DNA of 64,000 bases from Demequina zhanjiangensis (GCF_030418315.1 NZ_JAUHPV010000005.1:1-64000); one strand, 5' to 3'. Counted from the first letter of the stretch, positions 32,778-42,703 are shown. Notes: a model not told the origin generated them from the sequence alone. Numbers and translations are program-made.

Positions 32778-34015
32778 GCGGTGACCACGGTGTTCTTGGA
32801 GACGACGGTGATACCGGACTCGGTCACGGTGTAGCCGCGTGCGATGTCTGCCTCGCGATCGATGCCGACGCGCGCGCCCTCCTCGATCACGACGTTCTTG
32901 TCGAGGATCGCGCGGTGCACCTGGGCATGCCGGTTGATGATCACGTCGTCCAAGAGCACAGAGTCGGACACCGTGGACCACGAGTGCAGGCGCACGCCGG
33001 GGGAGAGCACGGAACCCGTGACGGTCGCGCCGGACACGATCACGCCGGGCGACACGATCGAGTCGGCCGCGTGGCCCAGGCGGCCCTCCTCGGAGTGGAT
33101 GAACTTGGCCGGCGGGTGCGTGATGAGGCCCTGGTGGAGCGGCCACTCGTCGTTGTAGACGTTGAACACCGGCTGCACCGCGATGAGGTCCATGTGCGCG
33201 TCGTAGTACATGTCGAGCGTTCCGACGTCGCGCCAGTAGTCGCGGTCGCGATCGGTCGAGCCCGGGACGTCGTTGCGGATGAAGTCGTAGAAGCCGCACG
33301 TGCCCTTGTTGACGAAGTAGGGGACGATGTCGCCGCCCATGTCGTGCTTCGAGCCCGGGTCCTCGGCGTCGGCGACGAGCGCCTCAAGGAGCGCGTCGGC
33401 GTTCGCCACGTAGTTGCCCATGGACGCGAGGATCTCGTTCGGGCTGTCAGGCAGGCCCTCCGGATCCTTGGGCTTCTCAAGGAAGGCGCGGATACGGTCC
33501 GGGCTCGCCGGGTCCACGTCGATCACGCCGAACTGGTCGGCGAGCCCGATCGGCTGGCGGATGCCGGCGACGGAGAACTCGGCGCCGGACTCGATGTGCG
33601 CGTCCACCATCTGCGAGAAGTCCATGCGATAGACGTGGTCGGCACCCACGATCACCACGATGTCGGGCTTCTCGTCCTCGATGATGTTGACCGTCTGGTA
33701 GATCGCATCGGCCGAGCCGAGGTACCAGTGCGGGCCGCGGCGCTGCTGCGCGGGCACCGGCGCCACGTAGTTGCCGAGCAGCGGCGACATGCGCCAGGTG
33801 CGGGCGATGTGGCGGTCGAGCGAGTGCGACTTGTACTGGGTCAGCACCACGACGTGCAGATATCTGGAGTTCACCAGGTTCGACAGCGCGAAGTCGATCA
33901 GTCGGAACGTCCCGCCGAACGGCACAGCCGGCTTGGCTCGGGACGCGGTGAGGGGCATCAGGCGCTTCCCCTCACCTCCAGCAAGGACGATGGCGAGAAC
34001 TTTCGGCGCTGACAT
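32774..34015 (-). CDS. glgC: Glucose-1-phosphate adenylyltransferase
   Basis: A 413-residue ADP-glucose pyrophosphorylase. The catalytic [13 protein letters not shown] lies at the start. [26 protein letters not shown] and FLEKPKDP sit in the nucleotidyltransferase domain, and the C-terminal left-handed beta-helix has hexapeptide repeats. Start ATG 34015; longer reading is unlikely. ADP-glucose feeds glycogen and maltose-1-phosphate synthesis. It is divergent from glgA with 73 bp between. Confidence 0.95.
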   Translation of the reverse strand: MSAPKVLAIVLAGGEGKRLMPLTASRAKPAVPFGGTFRLIDFALSNLVNSRYLHVVVLTQYKSHSLDRHIARTWRMSPLLGNYVAPVPAQQRRGPHWYLGSADAIYQTVNIIEDEKPDIVVIVGADHVYRMDFSQMVDAHIESGAEFSVAGIRQPIGLADQFGVIDVDPASPDRIRAFLEKPKDPEGLPDSPNEILASMGNYVANADALLEALVADAEDPGSKHDMGGDIVPYFVNKGTCGFYDFIRNDVPGSTDRDRDYWRDVGTLDMYYDAHMDLIAVQPVFNVYNDEWPLHQGLITHPPAKFIHSEEGRLGHAADSIVSPGVIVSGATVTGSVLSPGVRLHSWSTVSDSVLLDDVIINRHAQVHRAILDKNVVIEEGARVGIDREADIARGYTVTESGITVVSKNTVVTA

Positions 34016-34088
34016 ATGGCCAGCGTAGCGGCACCAAGGGGCGTGGTGCAGAGCGCGCGCCGAGATTCGACGCGATAGCGTGTGGAGC

Positions 34089-35291
34089 ATGCGAGTAGAC
34101 ATCCTGACGCGTGAGTACCCGCCCTTCGTCTACGGAGGCGCCGGAGTGCATGTGAACGAGCTGGCCGCAGTGCTGCGGAACCGGGTCGATGTGCAGGTGC
34201 GAGCCTTCGATGGCCCGCGCGACGAGCCGGGCGTGACCGGGTACACGGCGCTCGGCGGGGGAGTCGGCGACGCCTCGCTCGACGTGCTCGCCCACAACCT
34301 GCCGATGGCCAAGGACTGCCACGGTGCGGATCTGGTGCATTCGCACACCTGGTACGCCAACATGGGCGGTCACCTTGCGAAGACCCTGCACGGCATCCCG
34401 CACCTGCTGTCCGCTCACTCGCTCGAGCCTCTCCGTCCGTGGAAGGCGGAGCAGCTCGGCGGTGGATACCGGGTGTCCAGCTGGATCGAGAAGACTGCGT
34501 ACGAAGCGGCCGACGGCATCATCGCCGTCAGTGCGGGCATGCGCGACGACGTGCTGCGCTGCTACCCGGAGGTCGACCCTGCGAAGGTGCACGTCATCCA
34601 CAACGGCATCGACGTGGACGGCTGGGCCGCACCGTCGTCCGACGAGGAGCGGGCGGCCGCCGACGAGGTCGTCCGCCGCTACGGCATCGACCCCGACCGT
34701 CCCGCGATCGTGTTCGTGGGGCGGATCACCCGTCAGAAGGGACTGCCCTACTTCCTCAAGGCGGTCGAGCAGCTGCCCAAGGAGATCCAGGTGGTGCTGT
34801 GCGCGGGCGCGCCCGACACCAAGGAGATCGCCGCCGAGGTGTCCGGCGCGGTCGAGAAGCTTCAGCAGCAGCGCGACGGCGTGATCTGGATCGAGCACAT
34901 GCTCCCCAGGCCGGAGCTCGTCGCGGTGCTCGACGCCTGCACGGCCTTCGTGTGCCCCAGCGTCTACGAGCCGCTCGGCATCGTGAACCTCGAGGCGATG
35001 GCCGTCGGCCTTCCCGTCGTCGCCACCGCCACGGGCGGCATCCCTGAGGTCGTGGTGCCCGGTGAGACCGGCACGCTCGTGCCCATCGAGCAGGTCCAGG
35101 ACGGTACCGGCACGCCGCTGAACCCGGAGGCGTTCGCCTCGGACCTCGCCGCGGCGCTCACCGACATGGTGTCGGACGTGGATCGCGCAGCCGCGTTCGG
35201 CGCTGCAGGCAGGGTGCGGGCCGCCGAGAGCTTCTCGTGGGAGGCCATCGGGGACAGGACGCTCGCTCTGTACGAGTCGGTCCTCGGATAG
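34089..35291 (+). CDS. glgA: Glycogen synthase / maltose-1-phosphate synthase (GT4)
   Basis: A 400-residue GT4 glycosyltransferase beginning [21 protein letters not shown], with the KPS-like nucleotide loop GRITRQKG, and [17 protein letters not shown] (EX7E catalytic signature). This is the actinobacterial GlgA/GlgM type, using ADP-glucose with glucose-1-phosphate or glycogen. It pairs with the divergent glgC in a 73-bp shared control region. The symbol could also be glgM. Confidence 0.88.
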   Translation: MRVDILTREYPPFVYGGAGVHVNELAAVLRNRVDVQVRAFDGPRDEPGVTGYTALGGGVGDASLDVLAHNLPMAKDCHGADLVHSHTWYANMGGHLAKTLHGIPHLLSAHSLEPLRPWKAEQLGGGYRVSSWIEKTAYEAADGIIAVSAGMRDDVLRCYPEVDPAKVHVIHNGIDVDGWAAPSSDEERAAADEVVRRYGIDPDRPAIVFVGRITRQKGLPYFLKAVEQLPKEIQVVLCAGAPDTKEIAAEVSGAVEKLQQQRDGVIWIEHMLPRPELVAVLDACTAFVCPSVYEPLGIVNLEAMAVGLPVVATATGGIPEVVVPGETGTLVPIEQVQDGTGTPLNPEAFASDLAAALTDMVSDVDRAAAFGAAGRVRAAESFSWEAIGDRTLALYESVLG

Positions 35292-35301
35292 GCTCGCGCC
35301 C

Positions 35302-36087
35302 ATGACCTCAGTCCTCGACATGAGCGGCGTGACGCTGCGCCGCGAAGACAACACCATCCTGCGAGGAATCGACTGGACGGTCGACTCGGAGGACAGGTGG
35401 GTCCTGCTCGGACCGAACGGCGCGGGCAAGACGACGCTCATCACCCTTGCGGCCGCACGCATGCACCCCACGGAGGGCACCGTGACGGTGCTCGGGGAGC
35501 GCCTCGGCGCCGTCGACGTCACCGACCTGCGGATCCGTGTGGGACTCGCGAGCGCCGCCCTGGCCGATCACATCCCTCCGGGCGAGCGTGTCGAGGACGT
35601 CGTGATGACCGCCGCGCACGGGGTGACGGGCCGGTGGCACGAGGAGTACGAGAGCATCGACGAGGACCGTGCGGGCCTGCTGCTCGAGGCGTTCGGGATG
35701 ACGGCGTATCGAGACCGCCAGTTCTGGACCCTCTCCGAGGGTGAGCGCAAGCGCGTCCAGATCGCACGTGCGCTGATGGCCGACCCGGAGCTCCTGCTCC
35801 TGGATGAGCCTGCGGCCGGCCTCGACCTGGGCGGACGCGAGGAGCTGCTCGGCGCGCTCACCGAGCTGGCAGGCGACCGTCGTTCTCCTGCGATCGTCAT
35901 GGTGACCCACCACGTGGAGGAGATCCCCGTGGACTTCACCCACGCGATGCTCCTTCGCGAGGGCGAGGTGGTCGCTGCCGGTCCGCTGCGCGACACGCTC
36001 ACCCAGGAGAACCTCTCGCAGACGTACGGCATGTCGGTGGAGATCCAGGAGTCCCACGGACGCTGGACCGCTCGCCGGGCCTCCTGA
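35302..36087 (+). CDS. Stand-alone ABC ATPase
   Basis: A 261-residue ABC ATPase with GPNGAGKTT, signature LSEGERKRVQIARAL and Walker B LLLLDEPAAGLDL, and the switch His in VTHHVEEIP. No permease lies beside it. It resembles the YlmA-like ATPases found alone near housekeeping genes. It begins 10 bases after glgA but has no evident glycogen role. The transported substrate, if any, is unknown. Confidence 0.88.
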   Translation: MTSVLDMSGVTLRREDNTILRGIDWTVDSEDRWVLLGPNGAGKTTLITLAAARMHPTEGTVTVLGERLGAVDVTDLRIRVGLASAALADHIPPGERVEDVVMTAAHGVTGRWHEEYESIDEDRAGLLLEAFGMTAYRDRQFWTLSEGERKRVQIARALMADPELLLLDEPAAGLDLGGREELLGALTELAGDRRSPAIVMVTHHVEEIPVDFTHAMLLREGEVVAAGPLRDTLTQENLSQTYGMSVEIQESHGRWTARRAS

Positions 36088-36096
36088 GGCACCCGC

Positions 36097-36549
36097 GTGA
36101 GGGTGTCTGCGCGCGCTGACTATGCGATCAGGGCCGTGGCGGAGCTCGCTGCCTCCGAGTCCTCCATGACGACCGAGATGCTCGCCGCGACACAGGACCT
36201 GCCGCGCAAGTTCCTCGAGGGGATCCTCGGCGTGCTGCGGCGCGAGGGCATCGTCGTGTCCCAGCGGGGGCTCGGCGGCGGGTTCAGGCTCGCGCGCCCC
36301 GCCTCTGAGATCACCTTGGCTGACGTGGTCCGCGCAGTCGACGGTCCGCTCGTCTTCGTCCGCGGGGAGCGCCCATCGGAGCTGCACTACGACGGCGCGG
36401 CGGACGATCTTCTGAAGGTATGGGTCGCGCTGCGCGCGAGCGTGCGCGGGGTGCTGGAGAGCGTGTCGCTCGAGGACCTGGCGAAGGGGACGTTGCCCGC
36501 GCCCGTCACCGCGCTCCTTGCGGACGAGTCCGCATGGGAGAGCCACTGA
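36097..36549 (+). CDS. Rrf2 family transcriptional regulator without cysteines
   Basis: A 150-residue Rrf2 protein with the start RVSARADYAIRAVAELA and the recognition/wing area SQRGLGGGFRLARP. The protein has no cysteine at all, so it cannot bind the IscR-type three-cysteine Fe-S cluster. It therefore is not an Fe-S sensor of that kind and must respond, if at all, to another cue. GTG start at 36097, 9 bases after the ABC ATPase. Confidence 0.88.
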   Translation: MRVSARADYAIRAVAELAASESSMTTEMLAATQDLPRKFLEGILGVLRREGIVVSQRGLGGGFRLARPASEITLADVVRAVDGPLVFVRGERPSELHYDGAADDLLKVWVALRASVRGVLESVSLEDLAKGTLPAPVTALLADESAWESH

Positions 36550-36683
36550 GCCTCGGACGGGGCGCGCGGTCCTCGCGATCCGTCCCGGGGATGACGTCCC
36601 GGGCACGCCGCGCGAGGCGATCATCCCCAGGACCGATGGAGCGCGGACACCCCTCCTGCTAGCGTTCCAGAAGGAGGTGGGAC

Positions 36684-37142
36684 ATGGATTCCCTATGGTG
36701 GTTCATCGGGGCGTTGGCCCTGGGTATCGCGGAGATCTTCACGCTCGATCTGACGCTGCTGATGTTCGCGGGAGGTGCCGCCGCCGGCGGCATCGCGGCA
36801 CTCCTCGGAGCACCGCTGTGGGTGAGCATCGTGGTGTTCGCCGTCGTGTCGAGCGTGCTGCTGTTCGCCGTCCGGCCGTTCCTGCTGCGTTCGCTGCGGA
36901 AGAGGGGCGCTGTCGCCGAGACCAACTCGGCGCGCCTGGTCGGCCAGGAGGCGTTCACGCTCGACGAGATCACCGAGCGTGCAGGGCGCGTGAAGCTCGC
37001 GGGCGAGGTGTGGAGCGCACGGACGCGTGACGACGCGCCCACGATCCCTGAAGGGGTCGAGGTCAACGTGCTCGAGATCAAGGGGGCGACTGCCATCGTC
37101 GCCGCGGAGGCGGCCCACGGGGCCGCGCAGGAGAAGGAGTAG
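36684..37142 (+). CDS. NfeD-like membrane protein
   Basis: A 152-residue protein with three or so N-terminal transmembrane helices (LWWFIGALALGIAEIFTLD, then LLMFAGGAAAGGIAALLG) and a C-terminal OB-type domain with GRVKLAGEVWSAR. This is the NfeD form that always accompanies a stomatin-like protein, here encoded 6 bases later. GGAGGTGG precedes the ATG. Thought to help arrange membrane microdomains. Confidence 0.9.
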   Translation: MDSLWWFIGALALGIAEIFTLDLTLLMFAGGAAAGGIAALLGAPLWVSIVVFAVVSSVLLFAVRPFLLRSLRKRGAVAETNSARLVGQEAFTLDEITERAGRVKLAGEVWSARTRDDAPTIPEGVEVNVLEIKGATAIVAAEAAHGAAQEKE

Positions 37143-37148
37143 AACGTC

Positions 37149-38228
37149 ATGGAAGACCTGAACATCGGAGCGATCGTGGGCATCATCGCCCTGATCGTCT
37201 TCGTCATCTTCATCATCTCGGTGATCGCGCGCGCGCTTCAGATCGTGCCGCAGGCGGAGACCCGCGTCGTCGAGCGACTCGGCCGCTACCAGAGGACTCT
37301 TGAGGCCGGAATGCACCTGCTGGTGCCGTTCATCGACAAGGTCCGTCAGAAGGTCGACATGCGCGAGCAGGTCGTGTCCTTCCCGCCGCAGTCGGTGATC
37401 ACCTCCGACAACCTGGTCGTGGAGATCGACACCGTCATCTACTTCCAGGTGACGAACTCGAAGGACGCCGTCTACGAGATCGCCAACTACATCGTCGGTA
37501 TGCAGCAGCTCACCGTCACCACGATCCGTAACGTCATCGGAACCATGGACCTCGAGCAGACGCTCACCAGCCGCGACCAGATCAACGGTCAGCTCCGCGG
37601 CGTCCTGGACGAGGCGACCGGCAAGTGGGGCATCCGCGTCAACCGCGTGGAGCTCAAGGCGATCGAGCCGCCGATGTCCGTCAAGGACTCGATGGAGAAG
37701 CAGATGCGCGCCGAGCGTGACCGTCGCGCGGCGATCCTGACCGCCGAGGGTGTGAAGCAGTCGCAGATCCTCACAGCCGAGGGTGAGAAGCAGTCGGCGA
37801 TCCTCAAGGCCGAGGGTGAGGCGCAGTCCCGCATCCTGAAGGCCGAGGGTGAGGCACGCGCGATCCTCCAGGTCTTCGACGCCATCCACGAGGGCGACGC
37901 CGACTCGAAGCTGCTCTCGTACCAGTACCTGCAGATGCTCCCCGAGATCGCGAAGGGCACCAACAACCAGATGTGGTTCGTGCCCACCGAGTTCACGGGA
38001 GCGCTCAAGGCGATCTCTGCAGGCTTCGGCGTCGAGGAGGACCTCGAGCCGCTGTCCCGCTCGGAGCGTTCCGAGAGCCGCAAGTCGCGCATCACGTCGG
38101 CGCTCGCCGACCCGCGCGCCGCTCTCGAGGAGGCGCGTCGTCAGGCCGAGGGCGTCTCTGCGGAGGCCGACAAGGCCGGCACCGAGTCCGGACGTCCGTT
38201 CGACCCGAACGCCGAGAAGGGCCAGTAG
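37149..38228 (+). CDS. SPFH/band 7 stomatin-like protein
   Basis: A 359-residue SPFH protein. One N-terminal membrane helix (IVGIIALIVFVIFIISVIA), the band-7 domain (VVERLGRYQRTLEAGMHLLV to LEQTLTSRDQING), then a coiled coil in which AEG(E/V)KQS-type heptads repeat five times (residues about 198-235), followed by a disordered acidic tail. Members form large membrane scaffolds with NfeD partners. Ends at a strong terminator. Confidence 0.93.
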   Translation: MEDLNIGAIVGIIALIVFVIFIISVIARALQIVPQAETRVVERLGRYQRTLEAGMHLLVPFIDKVRQKVDMREQVVSFPPQSVITSDNLVVEIDTVIYFQVTNSKDAVYEIANYIVGMQQLTVTTIRNVIGTMDLEQTLTSRDQINGQLRGVLDEATGKWGIRVNRVELKAIEPPMSVKDSMEKQMRAERDRRAAILTAEGVKQSQILTAEGEKQSAILKAEGEAQSRILKAEGEARAILQVFDAIHEGDADSKLLSYQYLQMLPEIAKGTNNQMWFVPTEFTGALKAISAGFGVEEDLEPLSRSERSESRKSRITSALADPRAALEEARRQAEGVSAEADKAGTESGRPFDPNAEKGQ

Positions 38229-38238
38229 CAGCAGCGGA

Positions 38239-38276
38239 ACGGGCCCCGAGGAGCGATTCTGCTCCTCGGGGCCCGT
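38239..38276 (+). terminator. Strong hairpin after SPFH gene
   Basis: A perfect 16-bp stem (ACGGGCCCCGAGGAGC with its complement) and 6-base loop GATTCT, 10 bp after the SPFH stop. No U-tract. Also lies just past the 3' end of the converging gene. Confidence 0.85.
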
Positions 38277-38299
38277 CTGCATGCGGGGCGCGATCCGCT

Positions 38300-39307
38300 T
38301 CAGTCGGATCGTGGAGCCCGCAGCATCCTGACCGCGACGAGGATCAGGACGACGCCCGTCACGAGCACCGCGGCCCAGGTCGCCATGGCGCCCCCCACCA
38401 GATGCTCGATCAGCTGCGGCACCATCGTCAGCAGCCCGATCCCGCCAGGGATCATCAGGGTGATGAGGTCGCGACGCAGCACTGCGAGCGCGAGCATGCT
38501 GACCGCGAGGACCACACCGGCTGCCAGTGCCAGACCCCGCGTGGGGTCGTCGAACCCCATGTTGTTGGCGCCGAACACAGCGACGAGTCCTCCAGCGATC
38601 AGCGCGGGAGGCGCGGGAGCGAGGGCCCGCGTCGCGCCCAGCGCCACCCACGCCACGCCCAGGCATGTGAGCGCGAGGCCCGGCACGGACCTGTCGGTCA
38701 GGTCGAGAGTCTCGAGCGTCATGGCGACGACGCCGATCGCGCCGGCGAGCATCGCGAGCTGCGCCAGCGCCTTGCGCCGGAAGACGTAGATCGTGATCGC
38801 GACGGCCGTCGCGACGCTGAAGGTCCACAGCGCTGCGGCCTCGTCGCGGACCCCGGCGGCGTCGACGGACACCCACGCCAGCCAGCCGGCGCATACGACC
38901 GTCGCCAGCAGCAACGCGGACGCGAGACGCTGCGCCGCGTCCTGTGGGGAGCGTCCCGCAGCGACGCCGGCCACGCATACGACCGCCGTCAGCACCGAGA
39001 CGAGCACGACGCGCCCCGGGATCGGGATGGACGACCAGGACTGGCTGACGAGGAAGCTGATCGCCGTGATGGCGAGCACTGCGCCGAAGTAGCCCAGGAT
39101 CTCCCCGACCAGGGCGAGCGCACGAGGTCGACCCTCCTGCTGTCCGTCGTCTGCGGGGGCGACCGTCTCCGGCGGGGGCTGCGTCTGAGATGGGGGGCCC
39201 GGAATGCGACCGTGCTCCTCCTCGTAGCGCCGCAGCGCCTCGGCGGTCGAGGCCTCCAGCAGCCCCGCCCCGACCCATTCGTCGAACCGATCCTGCCGCG
39301 CACCCAT
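38300..39307 (-). CDS. Multi-pass membrane protein (DUF2157-like)
   Basis: A 335-residue protein. The soluble N-terminus (DRFDEWVGAGLLEASTAEALRRYEEEHGR) resembles the DUF2157 start. A Pro-rich linker follows, then about ten hydrophobic helices (for example ILGYFGAVLAITAISFLVS). The function is unknown. It is monocistronic on the minus strand, converging on the SPFH terminator and divergent from the TrmH gene. Confidence 0.8.
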   Translation of the reverse strand: MGARQDRFDEWVGAGLLEASTAEALRRYEEEHGRIPGPPSQTQPPPETVAPADDGQQEGRPRALALVGEILGYFGAVLAITAISFLVSQSWSSIPIPGRVVLVSVLTAVVCVAGVAAGRSPQDAAQRLASALLLATVVCAGWLAWVSVDAAGVRDEAAALWTFSVATAVAITIYVFRRKALAQLAMLAGAIGVVAMTLETLDLTDRSVPGLALTCLGVAWVALGATRALAPAPPALIAGGLVAVFGANNMGFDDPTRGLALAAGVVLAVSMLALAVLRRDLITLMIPGGIGLLTMVPQLIEHLVGGAMATWAAVLVTGVVLILVAVRMLRAPRSD

Positions 39308-39402
39308 GGTCGCGTCCCTTCAGCTCGGACCCTCGCGGGCCCTCCATCTCAGGCTACGCCGATGAGGGTGTCGTCGCTGGTCGCGGCTGGGATGATGGAC
39401 CC

Positions 39403-40212
39403 ATGCCTGTCATCCCTCTCGACTCCGCCGACGACGCGCGGCTCGCCGACTATCGCGACCTCACGGACGTCGCGCTGAGGCGACGCCTGGAGCCGGAGCA
39501 GGGGCTCTACATGGCCGAGGGTGCCAAGGTGATCTCGCGGGCGCTCGCGGCGGGTCACCGTCCGCGCTCGGTGCTCGTGAGCGAGAGGTGGCTGCCCGGC
39601 GTCGTCGAGGCGCTGGACAGCGCCGGGGTCGACGCACCCGTCTACGTCGCGCCTGCGGAGCTGCTCGAGGCTGTGACCGGCTACCAGGTCCATCGCGGTG
39701 CGTTGGCGGCCATGGAGCGGCCGACGCTTCCCTCCGTGGCAGACCTTGTCTCTCAGGCGCGCCGCGTCGTCGTCCTCGAGGGGATCGTCGATCACACCAA
39801 CGTCGGGGCGATCTTCCGCTCCGCCGCAGGCATCGGCGCCGACGCGATCGTCGTGGCCCCCACCTGCGCGGACCCTCTCTACCGCCGCTCGGTGAAGGTG
39901 TCGATGGGCACCGTGTTCCAGGTGCCATGGACCCGTGCGGAGGACTGGCCGGGCGACCTGGCTCTGCTGCGTGACGCAGGATTCGTGGTCGCGGGGCTTG
40001 CGCTCGCGGACGATGCGGTGCCGCTTGACGAGTTCGCGGCCCGCGGGCATGAGCGGGTGGCGCTCCTCATGGGAGCGGAGGGGGACGGGCTTTCGAGGGC
40101 TGCGTTGAGGAGCGTGGACGCGGTGGTGACGATTCCGATGGCTGGGGGAGTGGACTCGCTGAATGTCGCCGCCGCGTCGGCGGTGGCGATGTGGGAGCTG
40201 CGCGTGCGCTGA
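39403..40212 (+). CDS. TrmH-family RNA 2'-O-methyltransferase
   Basis: A 269-residue SPOUT (SpoU/TrmH) methyltransferase. Motif 1 is VDHTNVGAIFRSA, motif 2 LLMGAEGDGLS, and motif 3 IPMAGGVDSLNVAAASAVA, forming the trefoil knot. The N-terminal part is a substrate-binding domain of the rRNA type. The exact modified nucleotide is not predictable. It stops 95 bp before the SOS-controlled mutasome operon. Confidence 0.93.
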   Translation: MPVIPLDSADDARLADYRDLTDVALRRRLEPEQGLYMAEGAKVISRALAAGHRPRSVLVSERWLPGVVEALDSAGVDAPVYVAPAELLEAVTGYQVHRGALAAMERPTLPSVADLVSQARRVVVLEGIVDHTNVGAIFRSAAGIGADAIVVAPTCADPLYRRSVKVSMGTVFQVPWTRAEDWPGDLALLRDAGFVVAGLALADDAVPLDEFAARGHERVALLMGAEGDGLSRAALRSVDAVVTIPMAGGVDSLNVAAASAVAMWELRVR

Positions 40213-40294
40213 CCCGTCGCGGCGTCCTCCCTGGCTCGCCTGCGTGTCGTGTGAGGGGCGCCACCGGGCCTTCTCGAATGTCCGTCCCGCGTGG

Positions 40295-40315
40295 CAGAAT
40301 CGAACATATGTTCGA
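40295..40315 (+). promoter_or_regulatory. LexA (SOS) box overlapping -10 and start codon
   Basis: TCGAACATATGTTCGA (40300-40315) is a perfect 16-bp palindrome matching the actinobacterial SOS box TCGAAC-N4-GTTCGA. The -10-like CAGAAT (40295-40300) abuts it, and the imuA' ATG (40308) is inside it. LexA bound here would block promoter and start. A transcript starting near 40307 would be leaderless. Confidence 0.88.
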
Positions 40316-40991
40316 ACAGGTACGCGACGATCGGCTGGCCGCCGCCCGCGCCGCCCTCAAGGAGGTCGAGGCGCGGGTAGGCGTCGCGCGCGACGCCTCC
40401 GAGCGTGCCTGGAGGGTCGACGACGAATGGAACGCGCTGCTGCCTGACGGGCTTCCGCGCGGGCGCGTGGTGAGCGTCGCCGGCTCCACCTCGCTGCTGC
40501 TGGCGCTCGCGGGTCAGGCGTCGCGTGAGGGGGCGTGGGTCGCGGCCGTGGGCATGCCGACCGTAGGCGTCGTGGCGGCGGCCAGGCGGGGGATCGACCT
40601 GTCCCGGCTCGCGCTCGTGCCTGAGCCTGGGCTGCAAGCCGCCGCAGTGGTGGGGCTGTGCCTCGAGGGGGTGGACGTGGTGATGACGGGCGACCGCCTC
40701 GCGATGTCCGACTCCGACCGGCGCAGGCTCGCCTCGCGTGCGCGGGAGCAGGGCGCACTGCTGCTGGCGGTGGGGGCATGGCCGGGGGCGGAGCTGTCCC
40801 TCGAGGTGGAACGGGTGAGGTGGTCGGGCCTCGGCGCCGGTGACGGCAGGCTGCGCGGGCGGGAGGCCACTGTCGCGGTCAGCGGTCGCCGCCTGGGGGC
40901 GGTCAGGAGGGTCAGGGTCGAGCTGGACGTCGATCGCTCGCTCGGCTCGCTTCGCGGTGCTGCCGCAGAGACCCGTGAGGAGGTCGCATGA
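40308..40991 (+). CDS. ImuA'-like mutasome protein
   Basis: A 227-residue protein starting MFEQVRDDRLAAARAAL. It has a RecA-fold-like middle (GRVVSVAGSTSLLLALAG) without a clear Walker A lysine, as in actinobacterial ImuA'. In mycobacteria ImuA' works with ImuB and the polymerase DnaE2 in damage-induced mutagenesis. Start ATG lies within the LexA box. The stop overlaps the imuB start, confirming the operon. Confidence 0.85.
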   Translation: MFEQVRDDRLAAARAALKEVEARVGVARDASERAWRVDDEWNALLPDGLPRGRVVSVAGSTSLLLALAGQASREGAWVAAVGMPTVGVVAAARRGIDLSRLALVPEPGLQAAAVVGLCLEGVDVVMTGDRLAMSDSDRRRLASRAREQGALLLAVGAWPGAELSLEVERVRWSGLGAGDGRLRGREATVAVSGRRLGAVRRVRVELDVDRSLGSLRGAAAETREEVA

Positions 40992-42703
40992 GCGCAGAGC
41001 TGAGGGTTCCGTCGCACTCGGAAGGACCTGTGGCGACGGTCCGCCGTGCAGTGCTGTGGGTGCCGGACTGGCCCGTCGTCGCCGCCGCAGTGGAGGTGGG
41101 AATCGGGGCTGAGGAGCCTGCGGCGGTGCTGCACGGCCGCGGTCTCGTCGCGGTATCCGCATCGGCGCGTGCGCTGGGCGTCAAGAGAGGGATGCGCAGG
41201 CGTGCGGCGCAGCGTGTCTGCCCCGAGCTGACGATCCTCGGCTACGACGAGGGAAGGGACGCGCGGGAGTTCGAGTCGGTCGCGGTCGCAGCCGAGCAGG
41301 TGGTCTCGGGCGTCGAGATCTCTCGCCCTGGACTGCTGATGATCCCCTCCGAGGGGGCCTCCCGCTTCCACGGCTCGGAGGAGGCTCTCGCCGAGGCGCT
41401 CGTCGGCGCTGTCGCCGAGGCGGGCGGCGAGGCCCAGGTGGGCGCGGCCGACGGGCTGCTCGCGGCCGTCATGGCGGCCCGCTCCTCCGTGATGATCCCG
41501 CCAGGGGAGTCACCTGACTTCCTGGCGCCGCTTCCCCTGGACTCGCTCGTGCACGCCGCGATGGAGCGAGGCAGGCGCACCGAGGCGGAATCGCTCGCCG
41601 AGGTGCTGGCAAGGCTCGGGCTGCACACCCTCGGGCAGTTCGCCGCGCTCCCTGCGGGAGACGTGCTCGCACGCTTCGGGCCGATCGGAGCATGGGCCCG
41701 ACGCATGGCGCTCGGCCTCGACGTCGCGCCTCCCGTGCTTCGACGCACTGAGGAGGACATCGCGGTCGAGCAGACCTTCGAGGACCCTGCGGAGCGCATC
41801 GAGCAGCTCGGCTGGGCGGCACGGGACGCGGCCGAGCGCCTCGACTCGGCGCTGCTCGATGCAGGCGTGCGATGCGGCAAGGTCCGCATCGTCGCCCGCA
41901 CGGTCAAGGGCGACCTCCTTGAACGCGTGTGGCGGACCGACGTCGCCACCCGTGCAGGAGCCTTCGCCTCGCACATGACGGATCGTGTCCGCTGGCAGCT
42001 CGAGGGCTGGCTGTCCGGACTCGCCGACGGACCCGAGCCTGCGCCGCTGACCTCGCTGGCGCTCGTGGCCGAGGACGTCGTGGCGCTCGGCGACGAGCAG
42101 TCCTACCTGTGGGGCGGATCGTCAGGCGGGGACGCACGTGCCCGCCGGGCGTTGGAACGCCTCCAGGGACTCCTCGGCATCGACGGGGTGATCGCCGTCG
42201 CCGAGCAGGGCGGAAGGTCCCCACGCGACCGCGTCCATGCGCTCGCCTGGGGGCAGGAGGGGCAGGCGCCCCGGCGCATCGAGCACCCCTGGCCCGGACG
42301 CATCCCCGAGCCTGCGCCTGCCACCGTCCTGCCTGTCTCCGCCCCCATCCAGGTCCTCGATGCCGGAGGCACCCCCGTCGTGGTCGACCGACGGCTCGCC
42401 GTGTCCGCGCCGCCCACGTGGGTCAGGCTCCCCGCAGACCCGCGCGACGCCATCGCCCGCGCGGCCCATCGTCATCCCTCCTCCGGTCACGTCGGCGGGG
42501 ACGACGGACCCGTCTGGGAGCGCGCCCGCCCCGTGGAGGCGTGGGCCGGGCCCTGGCCCGTCGCCGAACGGTGGTGGGCCCCCGACGCCGACCGTCGCGC
42601 CTACATGCAGCTCGCGCTGCAGACCCCGGAAGGTGAGCCGGGGCTGGCGATCCTCGCCGCCTTCTCGGGTGGCCGATGGCAGCTCGAGGCGCTCTACGAC
42701 TGA
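40988..42703 (+). CDS. imuB: ImuB, catalytically dead Y-family polymerase
   Basis: A 571-residue Y-family-like protein. The motif I region reads VLWVPDWPVVAA instead of the metal-binding DxDxFF(A), and no SxDE-type motif is present, so it lacks polymerase activity, as known for ImuB. It is a hub that joins ImuA', DnaE2 and the sliding clamp. The C-terminal third is Pro/Arg-rich and includes PRDRVHALAWGQEG. Starts inside the imuA' stop. Confidence 0.92.
   Translation: MSAELRVPSHSEGPVATVRRAVLWVPDWPVVAAAVEVGIGAEEPAAVLHGRGLVAVSASARALGVKRGMRRRAAQRVCPELTILGYDEGRDAREFESVAVAAEQVVSGVEISRPGLLMIPSEGASRFHGSEEALAEALVGAVAEAGGEAQVGAADGLLAAVMAARSSVMIPPGESPDFLAPLPLDSLVHAAMERGRRTEAESLAEVLARLGLHTLGQFAALPAGDVLARFGPIGAWARRMALGLDVAPPVLRRTEEDIAVEQTFEDPAERIEQLGWAARDAAERLDSALLDAGVRCGKVRIVARTVKGDLLERVWRTDVATRAGAFASHMTDRVRWQLEGWLSGLADGPEPAPLTSLALVAEDVVALGDEQSYLWGGSSGGDARARRALERLQGLLGIDGVIAVAEQGGRSPRDRVHALAWGQEGQAPRRIEHPWPGRIPEPAPATVLPVSAPIQVLDAGGTPVVVDRRLAVSAPPTWVRLPADPRDAIARAAHRHPSSGHVGGDDGPVWERARPVEAWAGPWPVAERWWAPDADRRAYMQLALQTPEGEPGLAILAAFSGGRWQLEALYD

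Noticed and set aside
36693-39347. 884-codon antisense frame across NfeD, SPFH and membrane gene
   Set aside because: It spans three known genes and a terminator; not a real protein.
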